From contig DAOTUB010000058.1 in NCBI GenBank assembly GCA_034437455.1, positions 1-10,644 on the forward strand: a stretch of 10,644 nucleotides of DNA. Reading direction: 5' to 3'. How positions within the stretch are numbered: the first letter of the stretch is position 1; each line of letters begins with the position of its first letter. A program made the position numbers and the translations under genes. Below the pieces are notes generated by a model. That model did no database searches. It saw only the letters and a program-made list of their open reading frames with translations, and was not told the origin of the DNA. Positions 1 through 7,574 of the stretch are shown one piece after another. This stretch comes from DAOTUB01 sp034437455. GTDB taxonomy: Bacteria > Chloroflexota > Anaerolineae > B4-G1.

Positions 1-1592
1 TCCTCGAACCCCCGGATCTCGCGCTCCGCCTGTCGGTTCTCTGGGTTGAGCGCCAGCACGCGGTTAAAGTAGCCAACCGCCTCCTTCTGCCTCCCCCCGT
101 CCCGCGCCGCCCGCCCGGCCTGCATCAGCCCCTCTTCCAAGGCCTGGAGCACGCCCGGCCCGCTCGGCCAGCGCTCGTAGGCCGCCTGGAACGCCTCCAC
201 CGCCGCCCCAGCATCGGCCGCCGCTTGCCCCCGCGCTATCTCTTGCTCAAAACGCCGGATGTGCAACTCGGCAGCGTTCAATCCCTCGACCGCCTGACGC
301 CGGTGCTCCTCCTGCAACGCGTTGAGCGTTTGGCGGAAGCAATCGGCGGCCGCCTCCCACCGCCGGTCGTCCAGCAGCCGCTGACCGTCCTGCAGGCAAC
401 GCTCCTCCTCGGCGATCCGCTTGATCTCCTCTTCCAGCGCGCCTTGCATCCCCTTCACCACCGCTGCGACGGCGAGATAGTCCCGTCCCTCTCCTCTAGC
501 CCGCTCGATCCGGCTTTGCGCTGTTTTCAACAGCGCCAGCGCCTCCTCCCGTCGTCCGGCGTTCCAAGCAGCGCGCGCCTGGGCCTCCTTGACGGCAACC
601 TGCATCAGGTCAATGGCTTCGTCCCGCAGGAGAGGGGCTGTGGCGTGAGTGGGGTAGACCTCCAACACCTTTTCGAAGGCCTGGTGGGCCTGCTCGAAAT
701 GGTGTTGGGCGGCCTGAAAGCCGGCGACGTCCCCCTGCCCGTTCGCCTGGCGGCCGGCCTCCAATGTCTGCTGCCCGTGGGCCATACCCACCTGCAGCCA
801 GAGCTGCTGCCAGGCGGGGTTTCCGGGGTAGTCGTTCCGCAGGCGATCCAGTTCGGCAAAGGCGTCGGCCCAGCGTTCCTCCTGATAGGCCGCCTCGGCT
901 CGCTCCATCGCCGGCAGGATGTAGCGCTGCAAAAAGCTCTTGGCTTGGGTCAACAGTCGTTGAGCTTCAGCATAGCGGGGCGAGTCTTCAGAAATCGCTT
1001 TGGCGAGGCGGACGCCCCGCTCAAAGTCCTGGGTCTGGAACGCTTCTTTGGCCTCTAGGTAGAGGGCATCGTCACTCATCTCGCGCTCGGCTTCCTGGCG
1101 GGCCTGGCGGAGCGGTTCAGCCAACCGCTGGTAGGGTAAGTCATCTGGCATCTCTCGCAGCAGATCCTCTATGCCTTGTAGAGCAACATCCCTGTTCTCA
1201 TGGCTGTCGCGCTGCTGCATCGCTTTGAGAGTCGCTTCAATCCGCTTCTGATAGTTATCCAGGTCGCGGGCTTGGTTCCGTTTTTGCTCCAATTGGGTAT
1301 GGTATTTTAAAATTCCGGCTTGTCCTGCCTGGTTAAGCGCGTTGGTATAGAGCTCGTACGCGGCTCGGTACTCCTTCGCTTCCAGGCAATCATTCGCCTC
1401 CTGAATCCACGTCTGTATATCTCCATCGGTCTGTTCCAGTCGGTCAATTTTACCGAGACGACGCGAAGCTTCCGGATGGTTGGGCTGGAGATCTGCCGCC
1501 CGCCGATAGTGCTGTCGGGCGTCGTCCCAGCGGCCCTCCTGGAGGGCCTTGTCGGCTTGAAAGAGAATTTGGGACAGGTTGGATTCGTTCAT
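1..1592 (-). CDS. TPR-rich helical scaffold protein (N-terminal 530 residues; 3' end outside window)
   Basis: An uninterrupted minus-strand frame runs from an ATG at 1592-1590 to the window edge. I translated it by hand and found no stop. The start is supported by an AAGGAGG Shine-Dalgarno sequence 4 bases upstream. The protein begins MNESNLSQILFQADKALQEG and has a clear TPR-type helix pair at about residues 8-41 (GRWDDARQHYRRAADLQPNHPEA spans the second half). A second lies at 64-97, further irregular ones around 230-260 and 400-430, and a good one at about 489-526 (KEAVGYFNRVLALNPENRQA). Between them are charged Glu/Arg/Gln-rich helices. I see no signal peptide, membrane segment or catalytic motif, so it is probably a cytoplasmic protein-protein interaction scaffold. 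It follows the kinase-like operon in the same direction after a short gap and shares the irregular TPR style of the kinase C-terminal region. A C-terminal domain of another kind may lie beyond position 1. The specific function is unknown. Confidence 0.88.
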   Translation of the reverse strand, partial: MNESNLSQILFQADKALQEGRWDDARQHYRRAADLQPNHPEASRRLGKIDRLEQTDGDIQTWIQEANDCLEAKEYRAAYELYTNALNQAGQAGILKYHTQLEQKRNQARDLDNYQKRIEATLKAMQQRDSHENRDVALQGIEDLLREMPDDLPYQRLAEPLRQARQEAEREMSDDALYLEAKEAFQTQDFERGVRLAKAISEDSPRYAEAQRLLTQAKSFLQRYILPAMERAEAAYQEERWADAFAELDRLRNDYPGNPAWQQLWLQVGMAHGQQTLEAGRQANGQGDVAGFQAAQHHFEQAHQAFEKVLEVYPTHATAPLLRDEAIDLMQVAVKEAQARAAWNAGRREEALALLKTAQSRIERARGEGRDYLAVAAVVKGMQGALEEEIKRIAEEERCLQDGQRLLDDRRWEAAADCFRQTLNALQEEHRRQAVEGLNAAELHIRRFEQEIARGQAAADAGAAVEAFQAAYERWPSGPGVLQALEEGLMQAGRAARDGGRQKEAVGYFNRVLALNPENRQAEREIRGFE

Positions 1593-1730
1593 CGCGCCTC
1601 CTTTTGACTGTTGATATGTGCTGCTATCTTGAGTTGAAGTCCTTCTATTGAGAGCCTTGGCGGAGACCAGCGCGGCTTTTAGACATATCGCGCCTTGTTG
1701 AGCCGGTGGGTGTCGAAAAAGTTGTCAATT
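1593..1730. other. Short intergenic spacer, the only real gap in the cluster
   Basis: This 138-base stretch separates the propeller fragment from the downstream TPR gene. It is visibly more AT-rich than the flanking genes. It holds the strong Shine-Dalgarno sequence of the TPR gene at its end. A lone TTGACA hexamer on the minus strand at 1728-1723 has no matching -10 box at 16-18 bases, so I cannot call a promoter. No convincing terminator hairpin was found. The downstream gene may therefore be read through from the operon or use a promoter I cannot recognise. Confidence 0.5.
1597..1603 (-). promoter_or_regulatory. Strong ribosome binding site for the TPR gene
   Basis: The minus strand reads AAGGAGG followed by CGCG and then ATG at 1592. 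This is a near-perfect anti-16S match, with a slightly short 4-base spacer. It fixes the start of the TPR gene and is the strongest such site in the window. Confidence 0.8.
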
Positions 1731-1934
1731 TTATTGCGTTGACGGCGCCAGCGGCAACCACCAGATGCCATCATCACTGGCCGCCAGAAGGCGCGGATAG
1801 TGATCTGCAACCGCCAGTCCACGTATTTGAAGTTCATCCAAACCCCCGTTCGGTAGTAGCTGGCAGTCGCCTCCCGCAACACAGAGGTAGACACCATGGC
1901 CGTAGGCACCCACGTAATTCGTATATTTACCCAT
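1731..1934 (-). CDS. 67-residue beta-propeller-blade fragment; small protein or gene remnant
   Basis: The frame starts with an ATG that overlaps the stop of the upstream membrane-protein gene by 8 bases (ATGGGTAA) and ends with TAA at 1733-1731. The text MGKYTNYVGAYGHGVYLC, followed by a Gly/Leu-rich turn and GLAVADHYPRLLAASDDG, then IWWLPLA, looks like one to one and a half blades of a BNR/WD40-type propeller. The second half parallels the last blade of the propeller encoded at 7571-8569 (GLAIAQGRTIAAAAQDGQLV there). A complete propeller needs four to eight blades, so this is far too short to fold as a normal one. It may be the decayed end of a once larger propeller gene joined to this position by deletion, or a small translationally coupled protein. 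The preceding sequence has only a weak AGAAAGAG purine stretch as ribosome site. A competing 76-residue frame in the same stretch has no family features and was left out. Confidence 0.5.
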   Translation of the reverse strand: MGKYTNYVGAYGHGVYLCVAGGDCQLLPNGGLDELQIRGLAVADHYPRLLAASDDGIWWLPLAPSTQ

Positions 1935-2925
1935 CTCTTTCTGATGTTGATGTTGGTCCCGGTTGTGGCGGCGTAGTTGGTTCCGGTTGCAAAGTAGAAA
2001 TTGTCAGCGGTATGGGCGTATCGGTGGGTGTGGGCGAAAGCGAAGGGCTAGGCGTAACCGAGATAATCCAACCCTCCACCACCAACTGCAAGTAGGGCTG
2101 CTCAACCAGCGGCTGTAGATCGTTCACCGCCAGCACCCACTCCCCCTCCACCCGCCAGGCGGCAGCGGACGAAAAGTAGACCAGCACCTCGATGGCCTGT
2201 CCTGGCTCTACCGGCGACCCTTCCTCACCTTCCACAGGGCGAATCTCGAACTGGCCCGGTCGAGCCCCCGACGCCATCCTGGTCCTCAAATCAGACTTGG
2301 TGCGCAGGCCGATCTGCTCCCAAGGCCAGGCGCACTCTCCGGTGTTGGTGACCCGCCACGTAGCATAGACGGCGGGGACAGGATCTCCGATGACACGAAC
2401 AGAGCCATGTGCCGGTCGTAGCACCGGCTCCGACACCGCCAGTCCGTACAGCTGGATGTTCTGGCAGCGCAGCGCCTCGGCCTGGGTGGCGGCAGCTCTG
2501 TCCTGCTCGGCGAGGGCCTGTGCAGCGGCCGTGGCAGCAGCAGCCTGAGCGGCGGCGGTGGCCCGACTTTGTTCATCAAGGGCCTGAGCAGTGGCGGCGA
2601 ATGCGCTGGCCTGGGCGGTGGCGGTGCGTGCCTGACTGGACAACCCGGCGTCAAGCGTCTGCTGTGCGGCGGTGGCCAGGGCCACGGCCTGAGCGGTGGC
2701 CTGGGCCTGCCGGGTCGCCTCTCGGGGTTGGAAATAACAGTTGTTCACCCCCCACCCACCGCCGAATAGGAGCAAGGCAGTCACCGCTAGAGCAACGCCG
2801 ATGACCCAACGTGGGGTTGAGGGATTCAGATCCTTATAGCGGGTCTGGGCCTCTTTGTGTAGGCGGCCCCACAGATCGGCCACCTCCGGGGGCGTATCTG
2901 TACTCCATGGAACAGGCTGATTCAT
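1927..2925 (-). CDS. Single-pass membrane protein with Ala-rich external coil, NBR1-like Ig domain and Pro/Thr tail
   Basis: A 332-residue protein with four visible parts. Residues 1-40 form a charged, presumably cytoplasmic N-terminus. Residues 41-58 (VIGVALAVTALLLFGGGW) are a membrane segment preceded by Arg/Lys, which suggests N-in/C-out topology. Residues 68-152 are an Ala/Gln/Thr-rich helix of TAQA type. Residues about 185-286 form a beta-rich domain with the NBR1-like Ig signature TWRVTNTGECAWPWEQ, then PGQAIEVLVYF and a final GEWVLAV strand. The tail from 290 to 332 is Pro/Thr/Ser-rich, typical of surface linkers. Cys63 is not in a lipobox. In other bacteria NBR1-like domains are found on extracytoplasmic proteins and probably bind proteins or carbohydrates; the ligand here is unknown. 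The start is 11 bases after the kinase-like gene stop, with AGGGAG overlapping that stop codon, so translation is probably coupled. It is the likely membrane anchor of the cluster, perhaps linking an outer signal to the cytoplasmic kinase-like protein. Confidence 0.88.
   Translation of the reverse strand: MNQPVPWSTDTPPEVADLWGRLHKEAQTRYKDLNPSTPRWVIGVALAVTALLLFGGGWGVNNCYFQPREATRQAQATAQAVALATAAQQTLDAGLSSQARTATAQASAFAATAQALDEQSRATAAAQAAAATAAAQALAEQDRAAATQAEALRCQNIQLYGLAVSEPVLRPAHGSVRVIGDPVPAVYATWRVTNTGECAWPWEQIGLRTKSDLRTRMASGARPGQFEIRPVEGEEGSPVEPGQAIEVLVYFSSAAAWRVEGEWVLAVNDLQPLVEQPYLQLVVEGWIISVTPSPSLSPTPTDTPIPLTISTLQPEPTTPPQPGPTSTSERDG
2494..2589 (-). repeat. Imperfect 66-base coding repeat inside the Ala-rich coil
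   Basis: The segment AQALDEQSRA (residues 113-122, bases 2589-2560) recurs as AQALAEQDRA (residues 135-144, bases 2523-2494) exactly 22 residues downstream. The surrounding DNA is a run of GCC/GCG/CAG/ACC codons. A 22-residue period equals two 11-residue units, which suits a long regular helix. It looks like internal duplication within the coil, not a mobile repeat. Confidence 0.6.
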
Positions 2926-2932
2926 TGAATGA

Positions 2933-2938
2933 CTCCCT
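2933..2938 (-). promoter_or_regulatory. Ribosome binding site overlapping the upstream stop codon
   Basis: The minus strand reads AGGGAG ending 7 bases before the ATG at 2925, and it shares bases with the TAG stop of the kinase-like gene (2939-2937). A ribosome finishing the upstream gene would lie on this site, which suggests coupled translation of the membrane protein. Confidence 0.55.
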
Positions 2939-5900
2939 AGCTGATTTTGACCCAGCTTTTAAATTTCTCCCACCAGCTTCTCTCAGAATGCCACGATTGG
3001 GTCGCCTCAACGATCACTCTCCATAAGGCGCGAGCCTCGTCCCGCCGGCCGGCCTCCATCTCCGCCATGGCCCGGCTGTCCACGCCTTCTAGGATGGCCT
3101 GGTAGGCCGCCTTGGCCACCCACTTGGATCTCGGCGCTTGCAACACCTCGTCCTGCAGCCTTCTCTGGGCCACATCGGGAGGTTGCTCCAAGATCTCGGC
3201 CACCTGATCCCCGATAGCGGCGATCAGCGCCCGGCGCAGGCCAGCAAACGCGCTCTTTAGCCCCTGACGCTGCGGAGCCAGCAGCCACAGCGTGAACTCG
3301 TCTAGTTTCTCCAGATGCCCCTGCGCCTCGATCTCCCGGTCGAGCACGGCGAGACCGCCCATCGCGTCGCCTTCGGCGTCCAGCCGTTCGTGTGCTCCAA
3401 CCAGCGCTGTGGCCAAAGTAATATGCTGCACAGCCTCTTGATCTAACTTGTTTGGAACCGCATCTTCGGGCCAGGCGGATAGATTCAAGGCTGGCCAAAC
3501 CTTGTCTCGCAGGACAGACAGACGCTCCCGGATCTCCTCGGCCAGAGCCTGTATACGAGCCACATCCTTGACATCGAAAGCAGCCGCGGAGACGCCGTTT
3601 TCCGGTTCGAGCGATGGCGCTACGCTGTCGGCGGCCGCCTCGGACACCGCGCTGGACGTCAGTGTGATGCCTGAATGCTCGGCCTCCAACCCTGGCTCGC
3701 CCTGTTCTGCACCCACGGATGAAGCAGCCGTCATCGGTCGGTCCCCTAGCTCTCGCAAATAGATGACGTACCCGGCAAAGCGGTCCAGCGCCTCGCTGTT
3801 CAGCGGATTCGGAGAGGCAGCATACTGCTGGCTCTGGGGCAGCGGCGGTAGATGGACGACCAGCGGGGTATCACCTGATCGACCTCCAGCCTGAACCTCG
3901 CTCTCGACGCTCTTCGGCACGCGGACTAGCCACGTGTTCAGGCGTCGCAGATGGCCCAAGATTTGGGCGACCCGTTCCAAATCTTTGGCTGTCTGCATGT
4001 GGGTGAAATCGGATACCGCTTGCTCCAGTGCCGTGCGGGCCAGTTCTTGCGCCTGCGTCGTTTCATTGAGCTGCAGCCCTGAGACGACCTTCCACCAGCG
4101 CACCTGCCAGTAAAGGCAGAGCAAAGGATCCGGATCGGCAGTCGGCTGCTCCTTCCAATCCTGGATGGCCTGGCCCAGCGCCTCTTGGAGCTGGCCCGCT
4201 GTCTCGTTAACCCCCTGGCGTAGGCTCTTCTTGAGGTGATCGATTTTCTCCGCCAGTTCGGAGCGGTTCCGAAGCGCGGTCAAGGGGTCCTCGGCCAATC
4301 GTCGGCGGGTGTGAATCAGGGTCGCGTAGGTGTCCGGCGTCGGGACATCCTGAAGCGCTTGCTCCATAGCTGCCGCCTGCTTCAGGTCGGCGACCAGGTC
4401 ACGCAAGGCCTGGACGGGCACGTCCGGGTGATCACGCAAACAGTCGGCGGCGCGCTGGGCCTCATCCGCCCCCTCACGGAAAGAACGGTCGCCAGCGGCG
4501 AGACGCCCGACCAGGACATCCAGACCCTGAGCGACCTGAGCACGGGCCTGAAGAGCGGCGACGTAATCCTCAACCTCATTCCACATCAGCGGGCGGAGGT
4601 TCTCCGGCGCAACGTCCCAGAGACGTTGGGCGATCTCGAGCGCCGGTGCAAACTGGTTGTTCCTACTGTGTTCAAAAGCACGCTGCATTTGCTCCTTGCC
4701 ATAGCTCTCGAGGTAGCCGATCAGTCGGTCGCGCCACACCCGGGCTTGTTCCTGCAGGGTGGGCCAGATCCCGCCGCCGGTTAACGTGGCCAGGTTCGAA
4801 TCCAGGCGGCGCAGCGTGGCGCCGGCCTCCCGATCGTCAAGCCAGACAGGAAAGGGATGCGCTCCAATCGCCAGTTCTCTGTCAACGTTCAAGCCTGTTT
4901 CGATCCGTTCGAGCATACCGATCAGACTCTCGGCCGCCGCCAGGCCCTGGAACAAACGTGCCCCTTCCCGCAAGTAATCGCGGGCAGCCTCTAGATCGGT
5001 CAACTCTTCGACCCGGCGGCGCCAGACGTCGCCCAACTGCTGGCACAGTCGGCCGGCCCTCTCACTGGGGTCACCGGACAATTTTTCATGAGCAGCCCGA
5101 ATCTGATCGAAAGTGAGGAAACGGATATCGGCTCCTTCGACCTGGCGCAGCGCGTCCAGACGTTGTTGAGCTTGGTCGCGCCAGGCCGTTTCCGGCTCCG
5201 AAAGAGCTAGATCATGAGCTTGCAACACTTTCTCCAGGCGATCCACGTGACCGATGACAGCGGTATAGTCACCCTGCGCCAGATCACTTTGAATCACCTC
5301 ATGCACCTCCCTGATCTGTCGGATCAGGTCTTGCTGCGCCTTGAACATCTGGACCAAATCCGTGTGCAGTTGAAAAGATTGATCGCCGACAAACTGATCC
5401 AACCCCTCCCCGCCGGGCAGGTCTCTCAAAGGCTTGCCATTCCATTCGAGCGTCTGCTGCACCAGTCGTCCGGCATCGTCCAGGTTGCGGATCTGGATAT
5501 ACTGCTGCGCCGTCTCTCGGTAGCCTCGGGCCTGCCGCTCCAACCGGGCGGCGGCCTGAGCGTAGGCCAGCGTCTCCTGCGCTACCTCCCAATCGAGACG
5601 CAGGTCGGCGGCCTGACGGGCATAGCGCAGCGCCTCGCCATACGCGCGCTGTGCGATCAACGCTTGGGCCTTTTCCTGCGCCTGGCGAGCTTTCTGGATG
5701 GTCTCTGCACGCTGGCTGGCCGTCTGAAAGTGAGCCTCGGCCTCTTGAAGGCGCGGCTGCCAGCGGCCCTGGAGCAAGCGAGCGCGAGGTTGAGCAGCGT
5801 CTTGGGTCAGGATGGCCTCCAATTCCCCCAAGGCCGCCCGCAGTTTTTCGGCCGCGGCTCCGAAATCTCGACTGGCCGCAGCATGATCCTCAATCGTTTC

Positions 5901-7574
5901 GTCCCGGCGGCCGCGTTCCAGCGCCGCGAGGCCCTCAGCAGCGAGATTGTCGGCGTCCTCGTAGCACACCAGCAGGCTCTGCCGCAGCTTGAGGCGAACC
6001 TGCTCATTTTGCAGATACTCCTCCCAGTCTGGTTCCAAGGGCGCCAAGCGGTGTGCGTCTCCAAGCTGCTCGATGGCCTGTTCTAACAGCGCGATCTGCT
6101 CTCGTTCGACCTGCGCCCAGTCAGGCCGGTCGGCATCGGCAAGACGAGGAGCGGCCCTGGCGACAAGGTCGTGGGCCTCCTCCACCAGCAAACCGGCCTG
6201 GGCTAGGTCGAGCAAGTCGGTGACGGGCTGCCAGGCGGACGCTTCCGGCTGATGGCGGGTCGCTTCCAGCAGAGCGCTCTGGGCTGGACGCCAGCGGCGT
6301 TCCGTCAGTGCCCCCACGGCCCGGGTCAGCGCTTCCCATGCTGGGGTGCGCCGCACGTCCTGTCCATGATGGAGTTGCTTGAGCCGCTCGCCGGCCCCGG
6401 CCAGGCGGACAAAGAGCCGCGCCAGGCGAGCCGGTTCGCTCTCTTTGGGCAAACTCCCCATCTGCTGCTGAAACTCTTTGGCGGCTTTGGCATAAGCGCC
6501 GGTGATCAAGGACGAGCGGGCGCTGGCAATGGGCAGCCAGATTTCCTTTTGCAGCCCATCCTGGGCCTGCTGCCGCCAGAGTTCAAACGCCTGGCGCATC
6601 TCGGCCAGCGGGTCGAGGTCGAGCGCCAGATCGGCCACAGCCGCGACTCGGTCGTCGCGGCCCTGGGGTTTGACCTGCCAGAGCCGGTCCTGGAGACGGG
6701 CCAGGCCATTGGGGGCGTCAGCGATGCGCAGCGTCTCCAACCACCAGGTCAGATCGGCGACCAGGGCAGAGGCTTGCGGGTAGCGCCGACTCGCATCCCG
6801 GTGCAGCAGCCGCTGCAAGATCTGGCGGCTGCCCTCGGTGATCTGATCCCACCCTGGAGTGACCACGCTCAAATTAGCCGGTGGGCGTTCATCCTGGCTC
6901 AACGTCAGATGGTGGCCAAAGAAAAAGTGGTACAGGTGAAGGCCGAAATAGAACAAGTCTTGGGGCGCGTCTTCCGACCCGCCGGTCACGTTCCAGTCAA
7001 TGATCTTGAGCTCGAAACGGTCTGCCGCATCCTCATCCAACCAGCGCAGACAGATGCGGTCCCACTTGGTGTGCGGTTCGAAATCCGTGAGCGCCAGGTC
7101 ATGCTGGTGGGCCAGGGCGATCACCTCGCCCACCGCGAGGGCCACGTCCAGCATCCGTTGCTCGTCGGACCGGTTTTGCACAGCAAAGCGCTCAAAGGGC
7201 CGGGGCGCCTTTTCCTGGACGACGAACGGATGACCTGGCGGCTGCTCTCCGCTGTCGAGCATAGCGACCACTCGACGGTCGAGAGCCGTCTCCTGTGCCC
7301 GCTGCAAGCGAGCGACCGGTCCGTCCAGGTACGACCATTGGGAATCCTCCGCCCTGTTCAGAATGTCAAGCGCCTCGGCCTCGCGCTGCAAGCCAGCGAC
7401 GTTCCGTGGGTTCAAAGCCTCGTCCTCTCGGATGAGCTTGATGACCACATCAACGTCCGGCGCTTGAGCCATCGTAGCGAGGTAAACGTCGGACACAGCC
7501 CCGCGCCCCAACAGATTGTGAACTTGATACCGTGTCTCTCCCAACAGGACAGTCTCACCGATTGTAAGCTTCAT
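2937..7574 (-). CDS. Large protein: divergent Ser/Thr-kinase-like domain fused to about 1250 residues of TPR-like/coiled-coil repeats
   Basis: A 1545-residue cytoplasmic-looking protein. Residues 1-282 follow the protein-kinase fold: glycine loop GRGAVSDV at 23-30, VVIK lysine at Lys46, helix-C glutamate in LQREAEAL (Glu65 or Glu67), catalytic-loop equivalent TDFEP with Asp164, and metal-site DWN at 193-195 in place of DFG. The subdomain IX Asp206 is in DLFYFG, with a terminal RRYPQASAL motif near 263-271. HRD is changed to LTD and the usual Lys of RDLKP is Glu166. Only about ten residues separate DWN from subdomain IX, so the activation loop and APE motif are essentially missing. It may be a pseudokinase or an atypical kinase. 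The rest, 283 to about 1230, is charged helical sequence with irregular TPR-like units (for example around 360-450 and 640-665). A disordered Ser/Pro/Glu-rich linker at about 1235-1325 and a final helical domain follow. Its ATG overlaps the propeller stop (ATGA), with GAGGA 9 bases upstream. I infer a signalling scaffold; substrates are unknown. Confidence 0.9.
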   Translation of the reverse strand: MKLTIGETVLLGETRYQVHNLLGRGAVSDVYLATMAQAPDVDVVIKLIREDEALNPRNVAGLQREAEALDILNRAEDSQWSYLDGPVARLQRAQETALDRRVVAMLDSGEQPPGHPFVVQEKAPRPFERFAVQNRSDEQRMLDVALAVGEVIALAHQHDLALTDFEPHTKWDRICLRWLDEDAADRFELKIIDWNVTGGSEDAPQDLFYFGLHLYHFFFGHHLTLSQDERPPANLSVVTPGWDQITEGSRQILQRLLHRDASRRYPQASALVADLTWWLETLRIADAPNGLARLQDRLWQVKPQGRDDRVAAVADLALDLDPLAEMRQAFELWRQQAQDGLQKEIWLPIASARSSLITGAYAKAAKEFQQQMGSLPKESEPARLARLFVRLAGAGERLKQLHHGQDVRRTPAWEALTRAVGALTERRWRPAQSALLEATRHQPEASAWQPVTDLLDLAQAGLLVEEAHDLVARAAPRLADADRPDWAQVEREQIALLEQAIEQLGDAHRLAPLEPDWEEYLQNEQVRLKLRQSLLVCYEDADNLAAEGLAALERGRRDETIEDHAAASRDFGAAAEKLRAALGELEAILTQDAAQPRARLLQGRWQPRLQEAEAHFQTASQRAETIQKARQAQEKAQALIAQRAYGEALRYARQAADLRLDWEVAQETLAYAQAAARLERQARGYRETAQQYIQIRNLDDAGRLVQQTLEWNGKPLRDLPGGEGLDQFVGDQSFQLHTDLVQMFKAQQDLIRQIREVHEVIQSDLAQGDYTAVIGHVDRLEKVLQAHDLALSEPETAWRDQAQQRLDALRQVEGADIRFLTFDQIRAAHEKLSGDPSERAGRLCQQLGDVWRRRVEELTDLEAARDYLREGARLFQGLAAAESLIGMLERIETGLNVDRELAIGAHPFPVWLDDREAGATLRRLDSNLATLTGGGIWPTLQEQARVWRDRLIGYLESYGKEQMQRAFEHSRNNQFAPALEIAQRLWDVAPENLRPLMWNEVEDYVAALQARAQVAQGLDVLVGRLAAGDRSFREGADEAQRAADCLRDHPDVPVQALRDLVADLKQAAAMEQALQDVPTPDTYATLIHTRRRLAEDPLTALRNRSELAEKIDHLKKSLRQGVNETAGQLQEALGQAIQDWKEQPTADPDPLLCLYWQVRWWKVVSGLQLNETTQAQELARTALEQAVSDFTHMQTAKDLERVAQILGHLRRLNTWLVRVPKSVESEVQAGGRSGDTPLVVHLPPLPQSQQYAASPNPLNSEALDRFAGYVIYLRELGDRPMTAASSVGAEQGEPGLEAEHSGITLTSSAVSEAAADSVAPSLEPENGVSAAAFDVKDVARIQALAEEIRERLSVLRDKVWPALNLSAWPEDAVPNKLDQEAVQHITLATALVGAHERLDAEGDAMGGLAVLDREIEAQGHLEKLDEFTLWLLAPQRQGLKSAFAGLRRALIAAIGDQVAEILEQPPDVAQRRLQDEVLQAPRSKWVAKAAYQAILEGVDSRAMAEMEAGRRDEARALWRVIVEATQSWHSERSWWEKFKSWVKIS

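Noticed and set aside
225..1058. 277-residue plus-strand open frame
   Set aside because: Opposite the TPR gene, which has a strong ribosome site and TPR units. The plus-strand protein is Leu/Gln/Pro-rich without recognisable structure.
1723..1728. TTGACA hexamer on the minus strand as a -35 box
   Set aside because: No TATAAT-like element lies 16-18 bases downstream; the sequence there is GC-rich (CGGCTC).
1724..1743. Inverted repeat GTCAA/TTGAC followed on the minus strand by AACTTTTT as a terminator
   Set aside because: The stem is only five base pairs with two G-C pairs and a ten-base loop, too weak to call a terminator.
1679..1909. 76-residue minus-strand frame overlapping the propeller fragment
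   Set aside because: Its composition (Arg/Trp/Ser-rich, no hydrophobic pattern) looks like an off-frame reading; the 67-residue frame carries the propeller-like signature and the start/stop overlap.
2727..2764. Cysteine after the membrane segment as a lipoprotein attachment site
   Set aside because: The residues before Cys63 are VNN, not a lipobox, and the hydrophobic segment begins about 40 residues from the N-terminus.
5214..6086. 290-residue plus-strand open frame
   Set aside because: Antisense to the helical region of the kinase-like gene; no ribosome site or family feature supports it.
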